Origin: Acidobacteriota bacterium
Lineage (GTDB): Bacteria > Acidobacteriota > Terriglobia > UBA7540
Direction: 5' to 3'
Length of the DNA stretch: 64,000 nt
Assembly (NCBI GenBank): GCA_902812465.1
Contig: CADDZE010000013.1
Location: 1-64,000 of the forward strand
The translations under genes and the position numbers were made by a program. Shown here in pieces: positions 25,680 to 35,606 of the stretch. The notes beneath the pieces were generated by a model. The model did not search any database, was not told the DNA's origin, and saw nothing but the letters and a program-made list of their open reading frames with translations. Position 1 is the first letter of the stretch. Each line of letters starts with the position of its first letter.

Positions 25680-27836
25680 ATGAAATCTCGAGCTGGTGTC
25701 ATCGTTTGGGCCGTCACCCTGGCTTTGATCCCTTCGCTCTCTGGCCAGCAGAGCCCATTCTTGCCGGACGACATCTACAACAAGCTAACGAACGAAATTT
25801 CCGGCTCTATCGCATACCAGACCCTGCGCACCCTCACGCAGTTCCACGCGCCCTCCGGTGAGTCGCAGGGCTTTTGGAACGAAGCCCAATGGGTGGAGGA
25901 GCAAGCGAAGAGCGAAGGCCTGGAGGACGTCCGGTTTGTTGCGCTGCCCCCTTGGGAGGGCGCCGCCGGTGCGCCGGTTTCGAACTGGACGCTTAAGGGT
26001 GGGGAGCTTTGGCTGACCGAGCCAGTAACCATCAAGCTGGGAGACGTAAGGGAGACGCCGCTTTCCGTCGCGGACCATAGTCCCTCGGCGGATGTCACCG
26101 CAGAGCTGGTGGACGTCGGCGAGGGCAGCGAAGACAGCGACTATGCGGGCAAGGACGTATCCGGTAAGGCAGTGCTCGCGTACGGCCCGCTGGCGCGCGT
26201 CGAGCACCTGGCGTGTGAGCTGAGGGGAGCCGTGGCAATCGTTTCCTATTACTCGACCCGCACCGATCCCTGGGCTGACCACGCCGACCAAATCGCATGG
26301 TCCCAACTCCCGCGCCCGCACCCCGGTGCTAGGCCGAACGTGCCGGCTTTTGTCGTATCGCCGCGGACCGGGCTGATGCTATCGCGCTGGATGTCCGGGC
26401 GCGCACCCACCCATATCTTCGCCGGGCGGGCCCCGTTCCCTCCGGGTACCCGCTTTCGAGTGCGCCTGCGCATCGAAGCCGACACGACGGAACCTGAAGA
26501 TCAAGGCTTTGTCGAGGGGGTGATACACGGCACGGGCGACCACTCGCAGTCTATCGTCCTCACCGCTCACCTCCAGGAAGGTAAGCCTTCTGCCAACGAC
26601 GACCGAAGCGGCTGTGCCAGCCTGCTCGAGATCGCCCGCGCGCTTGAAACGATGATCCGCGACGGCCGGCTTCCCCGCCCCAAGCGCGATATCCGTTTTT
26701 GGTGGACCAACGAGATCGAGGCAGAGATGGCCTACTTCGCCGCCCACCCGGAGGAGCGCACCCGCATCCTCGCCGACATCAACCAGGATATGGTGGGTGC
26801 CCGGCAGTCCCTGGATGGACGATTGCAGCAAGTCAGCCGCACACCCTATTCGCGCTGGAGCTTTGTCAATGACGTCGTCGAGAGCATTGTGGAGAGTCTG
26901 GTGCGAGGCAACAACGCTTACTTGCCAGCCTGGCAGACGGGCGCCCCGGCACCCTATTCCCGCCCCATCTTCGCCCGCCTGGGAACCCGCGAACCCTACC
27001 GGGCCGAAGTGGTGCCGTACTTCGACGATACGGACCATATGGCTTTCAACCTAGTCGGTATACCCGGCGTCGACTTCACCAACTGGCCGGACGAATACAT
27101 CCATTCCTCCGACGATGACCTCTGGCAGATCGATCCAACGCAGTTGCAGCGCAACGCGGTGGCGGTAGCTGCCTCCGCCCTTTACCTGGCGAGTTTTGGC
27201 GCGGACGAGGTGCCCGAGTTGACGGCCGTCGTCGCCGGTGGTGCTCGCGTCCGCTTGTCACGCGACCTGGGCATCGGAACCGCCCGGCTGGCTGCCGCTC
27301 CTGCCAGCGAGCGCGACGAGGCCTTCCGCGACGCGTGGAATTTGCTCGATCAGGCCGAGCGGCGCGAGGTTCGCGGCCTCAATTCCCTCCGTCCCTACGC
27401 CGCGCCCGCTATCCAGAAGTTGATCGAGCGCTTGTCTGAAGATATGAAGTTGACGGAGCTGAACCACCAGAAGCGGCTGGAAGAGTGGTACGAAGCGCTC
27501 GCAGGTCGGCGGCCGAGCCCGGGGCTGGAAAGCAGTGTCCTAACCGCGAAAGAAAGGGAACTCGACGCACGCGTCCCCAAACCCGCCGCTTCGCTCGCCG
27601 ACTTCCTCCGTCGCAGCCAGGAGATTCAAGCTCCTCCTGAACTGCACAAGTTGATGGTGTTCGAAGCGCTCAATTTCGCGGACGGCCAGCGGTCGGTTCT
27701 GGAAATCTACCGCGCCGTCCGGGCCGAGAGCCTTTCGGCTGGCGAGTGGTACTATGGAAGGGTTACCCAAGACCAGATCGACGATTTGTTCAAAGCGGCG
27801 GAGAAGGTGAGGGCCGTCGAAATCACGACCAGGTAG
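25680..27836 (+). CDS. Secreted M28-type metallopeptidase with PA insert
   Basis: 718 residues with a signal peptide (IVWAVTLALIPSLSGQ). A PA-like insert covers about 110-270 (DYAGKDVSGKAVLAYGPLA). The peptidase core has the zinc and catalytic blocks in M28 order: LTAHLQEGKPSANDDRSGCA (His and Asp ligands), WWTNEIEAEMAYF (Glu pair), INQDMVG, and a late DEYIHSSDD (His ligand). This is the aminopeptidase layout. The start ATG 25680 is behind AAGGAGG; a longer frame from 25590 lacks support. The C-terminal region after 560 is helical with no clear family. Confidence 0.85.
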   Translation: MKSRAGVIVWAVTLALIPSLSGQQSPFLPDDIYNKLTNEISGSIAYQTLRTLTQFHAPSGESQGFWNEAQWVEEQAKSEGLEDVRFVALPPWEGAAGAPVSNWTLKGGELWLTEPVTIKLGDVRETPLSVADHSPSADVTAELVDVGEGSEDSDYAGKDVSGKAVLAYGPLARVEHLACELRGAVAIVSYYSTRTDPWADHADQIAWSQLPRPHPGARPNVPAFVVSPRTGLMLSRWMSGRAPTHIFAGRAPFPPGTRFRVRLRIEADTTEPEDQGFVEGVIHGTGDHSQSIVLTAHLQEGKPSANDDRSGCASLLEIARALETMIRDGRLPRPKRDIRFWWTNEIEAEMAYFAAHPEERTRILADINQDMVGARQSLDGRLQQVSRTPYSRWSFVNDVVESIVESLVRGNNAYLPAWQTGAPAPYSRPIFARLGTREPYRAEVVPYFDDTDHMAFNLVGIPGVDFTNWPDEYIHSSDDDLWQIDPTQLQRNAVAVAASALYLASFGADEVPELTAVVAGGARVRLSRDLGIGTARLAAAPASERDEAFRDAWNLLDQAERREVRGLNSLRPYAAPAIQKLIERLSEDMKLTELNHQKRLEEWYEALAGRRPSPGLESSVLTAKERELDARVPKPAASLADFLRRSQEIQAPPELHKLMVFEALNFADGQRSVLEIYRAVRAESLSAGEWYYGRVTQDQIDDLFKAAEKVRAVEITTR

Positions 27837-27894
27837 CGCGCTCCAGTGTTATGGCGCGCCTGCGACCGATCATCACGAGACCGGGCTATGAGCC

Positions 27895-28137
27895 ATGAGT
27901 GAACAACACCAGCTTTTGTTACCTGTGCGGCCTGAGGACGTCCGCATTGTGCCAGGAAACAGCGGCAAGGGACTACAGGTCACCTGCTCCTGCGGGTGCG
28001 TAAACTGGAACCACGTCGAGATTCGCGAAGCACGGTGGCAGTGCCGAAATTGCCGGCGGATCCTCAGCTACAACTTCCCCGGGCTGGTGGAAAAGGTGTT
28101 GGCGAAGACCGAAACGCCAGCTTCGAGCAGCGCTTGA
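27895..28137 (+). CDS. Small zinc-ribbon protein
   Basis: 80 residues with CSCGC (near 31-35) and CRNCRR (near 50-55), a CxC...CxxC knuckle pair suggesting one zinc site. The start ATG 27895 sits just after GAGCC. There is no signal or membrane segment. It lies 58 bp after the M28 peptidase on the same strand. The function is not recognised. Confidence 0.6.
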   Translation: MSEQHQLLLPVRPEDVRIVPGNSGKGLQVTCSCGCVNWNHVEIREARWQCRNCRRILSYNFPGLVEKVLAKTETPASSSA

Positions 28138-28433
28138 AGCTGTGCGCACCGCGGGCGCAAGGCGGCTTTTTCTCGGCCGGCGGCCTTCATTGAGCCGGCG
28201 TATGAAGGCGCGTAAGTCGAGCTCAGCCTAGCAAGGGTAGAATTCTTGCGGGGTTCGCACACGGGACCCAGGCAAATGTGAAGTATTACTTTAGGTTTTA
28301 GTCGGCTGGTCTCGGCTGGTCTGTGGCGTCATTTGCTTCGTGGAAACTCCAGAGAGCATCCGTAGCGCAGCGACTGCTCGTGGCGGAAACCTGGCGGAAA
28401 GTCCACCAGAGTAAAGGGCGCCGGACGACTTCC

Positions 28434-29114
28434 GTGAGCAAGGTGGCTTCTTTCAGTGCGGACACGGATCCTCCCGTGCGCGGCCACTGGCACGTGCCCG
28501 AACATCATTTGGGCGACGCTGTGGTCCTCACCCACGGAGCTGGCTCAAACTGTGACGCACCGTTGCTCGTACGGCTAGCTGAAGCCCTTTGCCGAGCAGG
28601 CTTTGCCGTCTTGCGCTGCGACCTTCCTTACCGGCAGCAAAGAAGGTGGGGTCCTCCGATGCCTGCAAGCTCTGCGCGCGACCGGGCAGGTTTGCGCAAT
28701 GCGGTCTGGGCTGTAACGGAGCAAGGGAACAGGCGGGTGTTTCTGGGAGGCCACTCCTACGGGGGCCGGCAGGCTAGTGTGCTGGCGGCGGAGGAGCCTA
28801 CCCTGGCAGGCGGTCTGTTACTGACCTCCTAGCCCCTTCATCCGCCCCGCCGTCCGGCTGAACTGCGCACTTCGCACTTCTCTCGCTTGAGGACACCTGT
28901 GGTGTTCGTTCACGGCACGCTTGATCCGTTTGCCTCTTCGGAGGAGTTGAAGGCCGCCTTGCAATTGATCTCGGCTCCCCGGGCGGTGGTCAGCGTACCA
29001 GGGGCCGGCCATGATTTGCAGTTTGCGGCAAAGACTCACAAGATGCAGCAGACTACGCAGGATCCGCTTTGGATCAGAGAGGCAGTCGAGGCGTTCCAAC
29101 GGCTCATCAGTTGA
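28434..29114 (+). pseudogene. Alpha/beta-hydrolase (dienelactone-hydrolase / Tex30 type) with in-frame TAG
   Basis: The first part has VVLTHGAGSNCDAPL (oxyanion), a cap-region RCDLPYRQQRRWGPP and the nucleophile elbow LGGHSYGGRQAS. At 28830-28832 a TAG stops translation after LLLTS. The same frame continues as PLHPPRRPAELRTSHFSRL, then TPVVFVHGTLDPFAS (acid) and VPGAGHDLQF (His), ending at 29114. Homologues usually read SYPLHPP here, so TAC to TAG, a single substitution, explains the break. Everything needed for catalysis is on both sides of it. The start GTG 28434 is a guess; the frame opens at 28323. Confidence 0.8.
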
Positions 29115-30469
29115 TGCGGATGGCGAGTGCTATTCTTGGAGGAGCCTCGCGGGAAGAACGGAGGCGGCCCAAGGGGCGGTGTCGGCGCGCCGACAATATC
29201 TCAAGTAGCTCTTTAAGCTGTCCCGCTCACGAATCCCCGCTGCGCCTTCCCGTTCAACGCCTCCTTTCGCCTCCTTCAAGCGGAACCGGCTTAGCGCCAA
29301 AAAGCGTCAAGCTCGAAGCCGCGCTAAGCTTACTGACCCTGCCCGCCTTGCTCACGGCGTGCCACCGTCAAGCACCGCCACAGCCTTACTTGGCCTTCGT
29401 AGTGGACCAAGCAAGCAGCGCGGTTACAGCGGTTGACCTCGGAAGCTTTCAGGTGGTGACGCGCATCTCCGTCATCCCGCGGCCAGCACGGATCGTGCGA
29501 CGCCCGGGAGCCCCCGAACTCTATGTCGAGGCTCCTGCGGGCGAGCTCAGCGTCATTCGTTTCCCTTCCCTGGCCGCTGAAAATTGGCGTGTCCAGGCGA
29601 GCCCAGTACGCAGTCTAATCTTCGCTCCTGACGGCCGGTTCGCCTACGCGATCGAGTCCCCCGCTGTGATCCTCCGCTTGAACTGCGATCGCCGCCGCAT
29701 CGTCGCTCGCTGGCGCTTGGACGCGCAGGTCGCCGGAGCAGTGCGCTGCGATCGGCTAGCTCTCACGCCCGACGCCAGTACGCTAATCGCCGAGGATACT
29801 GCCGGCAGCCGGCTGATCTTCTGCGACCCTGGACAAGGCAGGGTCTTGGGAGTCACGGATGTGGGCAAAGATCCGCGAGACATGTGTCTACTTCCCGATG
29901 GGAGCAAAGTATTCGTGGCCGACGCTGGCGAGGATCGTATCTCCGCCGTTGAGGTGGCGAGGCGGCAGCTTCTTTCGCACCTCGAAATCGGATACCCCCC
30001 CAGTTACCTTGTCGCCAAGCCGGATGGAGGCGAGATCTTTGCCCTAAGCCGACAAGCCGAAACGCTCACGGTAGTGGATGCCTTCCACGACAGTATCGAG
30101 CAAAGCTTCACCACGGGCACCGCGCCAGAAGCGGCCGTGGTTCGCCCGGATTCAACGGCGCTTTATTGGACCAATTCCGGGGATGGTACGGTGTCGGTAA
30201 TGGACCTTTCGAGCCGCGAGCTTTTGAGCGTCACACGCGTCGGAACCCGGCCCACTTCCCTAGCTCTCACGCCCGACGGGCGCTTTCTAGCCGTAGCCGA
30301 CACGGGAGGGGGAAACCTCGCAATCCTCAAGGCCGATCCCCGCGAACTGAAATCCCCTTTGGGTAACCGCAAGGCGCGCGAACGCTCCGCGCTCGTCACC
30401 GCCATCCCGGTGGGGGCTGAGCCCGTTGACGTGATCATTCCTGGCTGGACTATAGGAGGGTTGAAGTAA
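29114..30469 (+). CDS. Seven-bladed beta-propeller (YVTN-type) lipoprotein
   Basis: Repeats of the type 'ALTPDASTLIAEDTAGSRL', 'MCLLPDGSKVFVADAGEDRI', 'ALTPDGRFLAVADTGGGNLA' mark a YVTN/cytochrome-D1-like propeller over about 100-450. A lipobox (LLTAC) lies at about residue 83 of the frame, preceded by SLLTLPALLTAC, so the mature lipoprotein starts there. ATG 29114 overlaps the preceding TGA (TGATG), but 80 residues before a lipobox is odd. The true start may be nearer, or the 5' end may be damaged. It is probably a periplasmic or surface binding protein. Confidence 0.75.
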   Translation: MRMASAILGGASREERRRPKGRCRRADNISSSSLSCPAHESPLRLPVQRLLSPPSSGTGLAPKSVKLEAALSLLTLPALLTACHRQAPPQPYLAFVVDQASSAVTAVDLGSFQVVTRISVIPRPARIVRRPGAPELYVEAPAGELSVIRFPSLAAENWRVQASPVRSLIFAPDGRFAYAIESPAVILRLNCDRRRIVARWRLDAQVAGAVRCDRLALTPDASTLIAEDTAGSRLIFCDPGQGRVLGVTDVGKDPRDMCLLPDGSKVFVADAGEDRISAVEVARRQLLSHLEIGYPPSYLVAKPDGGEIFALSRQAETLTVVDAFHDSIEQSFTTGTAPEAAVVRPDSTALYWTNSGDGTVSVMDLSSRELLSVTRVGTRPTSLALTPDGRFLAVADTGGGNLAILKADPRELKSPLGNRKARERSALVTAIPVGAEPVDVIIPGWTIGGLK

Positions 30470-30597
30470 AGGGTTAAAGGTAGGCCGGGACCGATCGGAA
30501 CGGGTGCTGTGATTCTCGCACCTTCGCGCCTCAGGTGGTTCGTTTCCTAAGCTGCTGGAGACCCTGTCTAACTCCCGGGAGGCCGCCGAAACTTAAA

Positions 30598-32778
30598 CTA
30601 ATACATTACCTCTGGTTCGAGCAGTGTCAGCCAGCCTTCAGGGGGAACGATCTCGACGGGCAATTCTCGGGCCCACAATGACAACTGAAGTTCGGTCCGT
30701 TCAGTTAGCGATCCGCGCGCGTGTGTACTCAGCAACACCTTGGACAGGGCCAGCTCCAGCACCTTGCCGGCGGCGATTCGCAGCAGCGGAGAACTCACTG
30801 GCCGAACCTCCTCGCCTTCCCAAAGCCTGACGGAGCCAAGCCTGGTTCCGCTGGGCTCCCTGAGGACTTCGGCGTGCAGCCGCACGGCTCGCTCGCCGCA
30901 GCGCAGGTTGAACCGGACCTCGAATTCGGGATGCAACTTGAGGAAGTGATCGCCCAGGTCGACACGCAAGTAGAGCACGCCGTCAGCCTCGCCGTAATAC
31001 AGCGTATCGATATAGGGTGCGGCACCATGCAGCGTGCCCGAGCGGTGGTCGGGCGAATAGAAACCTGCTCCCAGCCACTCAAAGTAAGTGGTCACCTGGC
31101 CGTCAATCACTGGCGAGAGGGCGGCGCTGGGGGGCACATGGCGAGCTGCGAAGCGCGGACGCTTGATAGGCAGAGCTAGGATGTCAGGAGGCGAGGCACC
31201 CAGCAAGTGGTAAATGTTGCTGAGGTGCTGGCGGTACAGCAGATCGAACCTTTCATCGTTGTCGGTCGAGTGCTCGGGGCCGTACCACCAGCACCAGTCG
31301 CTGCCTTCAGCCACCCAAAGTTCGTGCCGCGCCTTCTCGACGTCGGCGGGAGCGAGGTTGGGATCGCCGGCGCGCTGGCCAAAGAATTCGCGGGCTTCGG
31401 TTAGCAGCTCCCACGCTCGATGGTCCTCTTCGTGCCCAATCCAGACGTCAAAGTTGGCGTTGATCCAAGAGCCCGGAACCAAGTGGGTCAAAACGCCTGC
31501 GGGCACAGCGCGAAGCGCCTCGCTAGCGGTCACGGCTCGCAGCGATGAGCTGTCTTCGAGCAAGGCGTAGAAGTTACGCAGGAACTCGCGGCCGTTACCA
31601 GGATAGAATTCCCAGGCGTTCTCGCCATCCAGAATGACCGAAACGACCGCCGGGTGCTCGCCTACGCTCCGTCCAGCCGCAACCAAGCGCGTGTAGAGGT
31701 CGACGGCAGCAGCTTCCGGCCGCATGCGCGAGTAAACAAAGCCAATCAGGTCGGCAATCTCGTGGTCCCGGAAGAAGATGGAGATCGCACGGTCGCCGGC
31801 GGAGAATCGGTACGGGCGGTAAAGCTCCCGCGCGCCGGCCACGGAACCATCGCCACGCCGGGAGAACCCGACGCCCAGTGAACGGCCCAAGACGCCCTCG
31901 TCGCAGGCAGTCCATTCGAAGCCCTCCTCAGCTGCGATGCGCAGCACTTCCTCGGAGAGACTACCTTCGCTTGGCCACAATCCGCGCGGGCGCCGCCCGA
32001 AGACCTGGGTGTGCAGTTCGACGGCGGCGCGAAGCTGGTCGCGCGCGTCTTCCGGATGGCGGAAGATCCGGCCTGGCAGGCGCATTCCCGGATGCGACTC
32101 GGCAGCTACCTGCGAGTCACAGAGGAGGGGAAGAATCGGATGATAGAAAGGGGAAGTCGAAATTTCGATCTGGCCGCGGGCTTCGGCGCTGCGATATTCT
32201 TCCAGGACGCGATTCAGGATCTCCAACTCCTTGGCCCGCAGGAGCGCTTTGTCTTCTTCGGTAAACCCGCGGCCGCGCTGCGCGAGGCGGCTAATCTCCG
32301 GGTCTTGGTTGAGATAGATTTCGTCGAACCATGCGACTTGCGAAAGTACTTGAAGGTCCAAGATGTCTTGGACGGTGAAATAGCGCGCCATGGTGGTTCG
32401 AAGTTCCGCTGGCCGGGCCTTGTCATACAGCTCGCGAAATCGCGGATACCGGTTAAGGAGGCGGTGATTGATCTGGAAGCCATAGTGCAGCACAGCCTGG
32501 CGCTCCTCCAGGGTGAGGCGCTCGGCCGGCTTAAACGCCACGCTGTAGGCCTCCTCGCGAGCGGTATCCGCGGCGTAGTCCCGGATTTGGGTGATCAGCG
32601 AGGGGACAAGGTTGAAGGTGACGTGAACGGAGGGAAACTCCCGCAGCATGGCCACCATGCCGTAGTAGTCCTTGAGCGCGTGCAGGCGCACCCACGGCAT
32701 GGTGTAGAAGTCAGCTGCCAGGTCCTTGTAGTACGGCTGGTGCATGTGCCAGAGAAGCATGAAGTGGGTCGGTGGCAT
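30598..32778 (-). CDS. Glycoside hydrolase family 57 enzyme (alpha-amylase/glucanotransferase class)
   Basis: 726 residues. The N-terminal motif LLWHMHQPYY (residues 8-17) is the GH57 conserved region 1. The nucleophile glutamate lies in LWPSEGS (268-273). The acid/base aspartate lies in ILDGENAWEF (382-391). The C-terminal third is beta-rich, as in larger GH57 enzymes that act on alpha-glucans. There is no signal peptide, so it is cytoplasmic. It is divergent from the LptF-LptG gene (about 106 bp between). The start ATG 32778 gives the usual short leader before the His motif. Confidence 0.93.
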   Translation of the reverse strand: MPPTHFMLLWHMHQPYYKDLAADFYTMPWVRLHALKDYYGMVAMLREFPSVHVTFNLVPSLITQIRDYAADTAREEAYSVAFKPAERLTLEERQAVLHYGFQINHRLLNRYPRFRELYDKARPAELRTTMARYFTVQDILDLQVLSQVAWFDEIYLNQDPEISRLAQRGRGFTEEDKALLRAKELEILNRVLEEYRSAEARGQIEISTSPFYHPILPLLCDSQVAAESHPGMRLPGRIFRHPEDARDQLRAAVELHTQVFGRRPRGLWPSEGSLSEEVLRIAAEEGFEWTACDEGVLGRSLGVGFSRRGDGSVAGARELYRPYRFSAGDRAISIFFRDHEIADLIGFVYSRMRPEAAAVDLYTRLVAAGRSVGEHPAVVSVILDGENAWEFYPGNGREFLRNFYALLEDSSSLRAVTASEALRAVPAGVLTHLVPGSWINANFDVWIGHEEDHRAWELLTEAREFFGQRAGDPNLAPADVEKARHELWVAEGSDWCWWYGPEHSTDNDERFDLLYRQHLSNIYHLLGASPPDILALPIKRPRFAARHVPPSAALSPVIDGQVTTYFEWLGAGFYSPDHRSGTLHGAAPYIDTLYYGEADGVLYLRVDLGDHFLKLHPEFEVRFNLRCGERAVRLHAEVLREPSGTRLGSVRLWEGEEVRPVSSPLLRIAAGKVLELALSKVLLSTHARGSLTERTELQLSLWARELPVEIVPPEGWLTLLEPEVMY

Positions 32779-32884
32779 AGCTCCGGATAAGTCCTCGGGT
32801 TGCTGCTAGAATTGGTCTTGGAGACGCAGAACTCGCCACCCGGAGGCACGGTGCGCTCCGGCAGAGTTCCAAGCCTCAGCTGCG

Positions 32885-35227
32885 ATGAGGATTCTGACTC
32901 GTTACATCCTCAAAGAGATTATCTCCCACTCTCTCTTAGGCTTACTCATTTTCACCTTTGTTGTCTACATTCCTCATATCGGCCATTTGCTGGAATTGGT
33001 TGTTCGCCATGATATCTCTCTGCCCCACATTCTGCTTCTGTTCCTCGTGCCGGTGCCCAGCATTCTGGTGCTGACTATTCCCATGGCCGTCTTGCTGGGC
33101 ACTCTCATCGGACTGAGTCGTATGGCGGCCGACGGCGAGGTGATCGGGGCACGGGCCTGTGGCATCTCCCGGTTTCAGTTCGTGGTGCCGGTGATGATTT
33201 ATGCGGTCGCTGGCTGGGCGGTGGGTTTGTGGATGAGCCTCTACTTGGCGCCCGCGTCCAGCTTAAAACTCGAGCAACTGGAGGAGGAGGTCAGGACGAC
33301 CCAGATACCCTACCAAGTCCAGCCGCGCGTCTTCATGGAGCAGTTCCCCAACCTGCTTCTGTACCTCGAGGATGTCAGTGCTTCCCGCTCCTATTGGCGC
33401 GGAGTCTTCATCGTGGATTCAACGGACCGCCAAGCCCCGAAGGTGACGCTGGCGGGGAGCGGACTTCTTGTCAGCGATCCGGCGAGCGGCGCCCTGACTT
33501 TGCACCTCGAACGGGGCGCTACCCATCAGCTTGACGCAGCAGATCCGGCACGGTACTCCGTGGTCTCATTCGCATCCACGGATCTCCCTCTCCCCGCAGT
33601 ACAGCCGACGGCGCGTCCTGCTTCTCGCGTGCCAGCGACCATGACCCTGGGAGAACTTTGGAACGCCACACGCCAAAGGGACGATCCCGTCCGGCCAGGA
33701 TTGCAGTCTAGCGTGATTTCGGAAAGACGAGCGGCCCTGGTCGAGCTTCACTACCGCTTCGCTCTGCCCATGGCGTCGCTGGTGCTGGCGCTGGTCGGAA
33801 TTCCCCTCGGCTTGTTTACGCGCAAGGGCGGCAAGGCAGTGGGCGTGCTACTGGCCATGCTGGCGGTGTTCGTCTACTACATGGTGATGGCGTTTGGCCT
33901 GAGCTTAGCCAAGCAGGGACGCTTACCGCCCGCGATTGGCCTTTGGCTAGCCAACACTGTATTTGCCGCCCTAGGCATCTTGATGCTCGCCCAAGTTCAG
34001 CACGTGAGGCGGCGGCTGCAATTTCTTCAAGAAACACTTGAAGAAGGGCGCCGCCGTTTCGAGCAGTGGAGGCTGGCGCGCCGCAACCTCTCACCCGAAG
34101 GGATTCTGCTGCATCCTAGGGCACTGGCGACGCGGGTGTTCCAGATTCTGGATCTCTACGTGGTCCGCGAGTGGCTGTTCTATTTGGTAGTGCTGCTGAT
34201 CGCCTTCGCCGGCGTCTATATGGTGTTCGACTTTTTCCAGCTTCTAAGCGATATCGTCCGCAATCATGCCGGGCCACGCCTGGTCCTGGATTATTACCGG
34301 TACCTCCTTCCGCAGATTATTTACCTCATGCTCCCGCTGAGCGTATTGGTCGCGACTTTGGTGAGCTTCAGCCTGCTCGTCAAGACTAGCCAGATTGTGG
34401 CGGTGAAATCCGTAGGCATCAGCTTGTACCGGCTTTCGTTACCGGTACTGATCCTTGCAGCGGTGCTCAGCGGCGCCATCTTTTTGCTGAGCGATTTATA
34501 CCTTCCCGCCTTCAACCAGCAGCAGGACGCCCTCCGCAACCAGATCAAGGGACGGCCTCCCCAGACGTTCTACCGGCCAGACCGGCGATGGATTTTCGGC
34601 GAGTCCAACCGTATCTACAACTATCGCTTCTACGACCCTGACCGGGCACTCTTTGCGGACCTAGCGGTGTATGAGCTGGATCTCCAGCGTTTTCGCCTGA
34701 TCCGGCGGATCTATGCTGCCAGAGCGTTCTGGGAGCCGCACCTGGGAGGGTGGGTGCTCGAGAACGGCTGGATCAGGGACCTGGATGGCGACCGGGTGAC
34801 CTATTACGCGCCTTTCGCCGTGGCGACGTTCAGCGAGCTGAAAGAAGCGCCGTCCTATTTTGTGCACGAAGTGAAAACCTCGGAGCAAATGAGCGTGCCA
34901 GAGCTGCGACGTTATATCGCTGAACTGCAGCGCAGCGGGTTCGATGTGGTGCGCCTGACGGTTCAGTTGGAGCGCAAGTTTTCCTACCCCGTCATAACCT
35001 TCGTCGTAGCGCTGATCGGCATCCCTTTCGCCCTAACGACGGGACGGAAAGGAGCGCTGGCGGGTGTGGCAGTAAGCATCCTGATCGCCATTGTGTATTG
35101 GTCGTCCTCCAGCCTCTTCGAAGCGATGGGCAATTTGAACCAGTTGCCGCCGGTGGTGGCGGCGTGGTCGCCGGACGTTTTGTTTGGCTTGGGAGGGCTC
35201 TACTTGTTGCTGCGAGTCAGGACCTGA
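32885..35227 (+). CDS. Fused LptF-LptG permease of the LPS exporter
   Basis: 780 residues, twice the size of LptF or LptG. The first half (1-395) starts ILTRYILKEI, with helices LLIFTFVVYI, LLLFLVPVPSILVLTIPMAV, a periplasmic beta-jellyroll and RFALPMASLVLALVGIPLGL. A charged linker (about 370-410) leads to a second copy: LDLYVVREWLFYLVVLLIAF, LPQIIYLMLPLSVLVATLVS, a second jellyroll and KFSYPVITFVVALIGIPFAL. This is the YjgP/YjgQ permease duplicated head to tail in one chain. It would form the LptFG core with LptB (not in the window). ATG 32885 fits the family start. Confidence 0.93.
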   Translation: MRILTRYILKEIISHSLLGLLIFTFVVYIPHIGHLLELVVRHDISLPHILLLFLVPVPSILVLTIPMAVLLGTLIGLSRMAADGEVIGARACGISRFQFVVPVMIYAVAGWAVGLWMSLYLAPASSLKLEQLEEEVRTTQIPYQVQPRVFMEQFPNLLLYLEDVSASRSYWRGVFIVDSTDRQAPKVTLAGSGLLVSDPASGALTLHLERGATHQLDAADPARYSVVSFASTDLPLPAVQPTARPASRVPATMTLGELWNATRQRDDPVRPGLQSSVISERRAALVELHYRFALPMASLVLALVGIPLGLFTRKGGKAVGVLLAMLAVFVYYMVMAFGLSLAKQGRLPPAIGLWLANTVFAALGILMLAQVQHVRRRLQFLQETLEEGRRRFEQWRLARRNLSPEGILLHPRALATRVFQILDLYVVREWLFYLVVLLIAFAGVYMVFDFFQLLSDIVRNHAGPRLVLDYYRYLLPQIIYLMLPLSVLVATLVSFSLLVKTSQIVAVKSVGISLYRLSLPVLILAAVLSGAIFLLSDLYLPAFNQQQDALRNQIKGRPPQTFYRPDRRWIFGESNRIYNYRFYDPDRALFADLAVYELDLQRFRLIRRIYAARAFWEPHLGGWVLENGWIRDLDGDRVTYYAPFAVATFSELKEAPSYFVHEVKTSEQMSVPELRRYIAELQRSGFDVVRLTVQLERKFSYPVITFVVALIGIPFALTTGRKGALAGVAVSILIAIVYWSSSSLFEAMGNLNQLPPVVAAWSPDVLFGLGGLYLLLRVRT

Positions 35228-35606
35228 CGGGTTCGGGCTTTTGACTGGCCCAGCGGCAGAAAATCTATCGCCTCGCTGGATAGTCGGCGCGTCGACCGAA
35301 TCGCATGCATTACTTGAAGTTGAGCGGTCAGGCTTACGATGCTCCGGCCCCGGACACCCTGGCTGGCCGGCCCACTGCGGCCGAACCTCCTGCTGCTGGT
35401 CTTTTCCCGGGAACCTTCCCTCCTACCTTAACATCTATCGATCTTGGCCTGGCGGCGGTCGCCCTGCCGGACTGCCGTGGACGCCGCACGCGTTCTTACG
35501 CTATAAATAGCTATCATCAAGTCGCGCGATACCCAGCATGGGCGTCCTGCTCGCCTCGCATGAGGAGGAGCGCCGAATCGGCATACGACGTAAAGGAGAA
35601 AAGGTC
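35228..35606. other. Intergenic region without a gene
   Basis: No reading frame here is convincing. The only feature seen is a promoter-like pair near 35478-35507 and the ribosome-binding site AAAGGAG at 35592-35598 of the next gene. Confidence 0.6.
35478..35507 (+). promoter_or_regulatory. Weak candidate promoter of the radical SAM gene
   Basis: TGGACG (4 of 6), 18 bp, TATAAA (5 of 6). It lies about 100 bp before the TTG start at 35607. This is a weak match. Confidence 0.25.
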
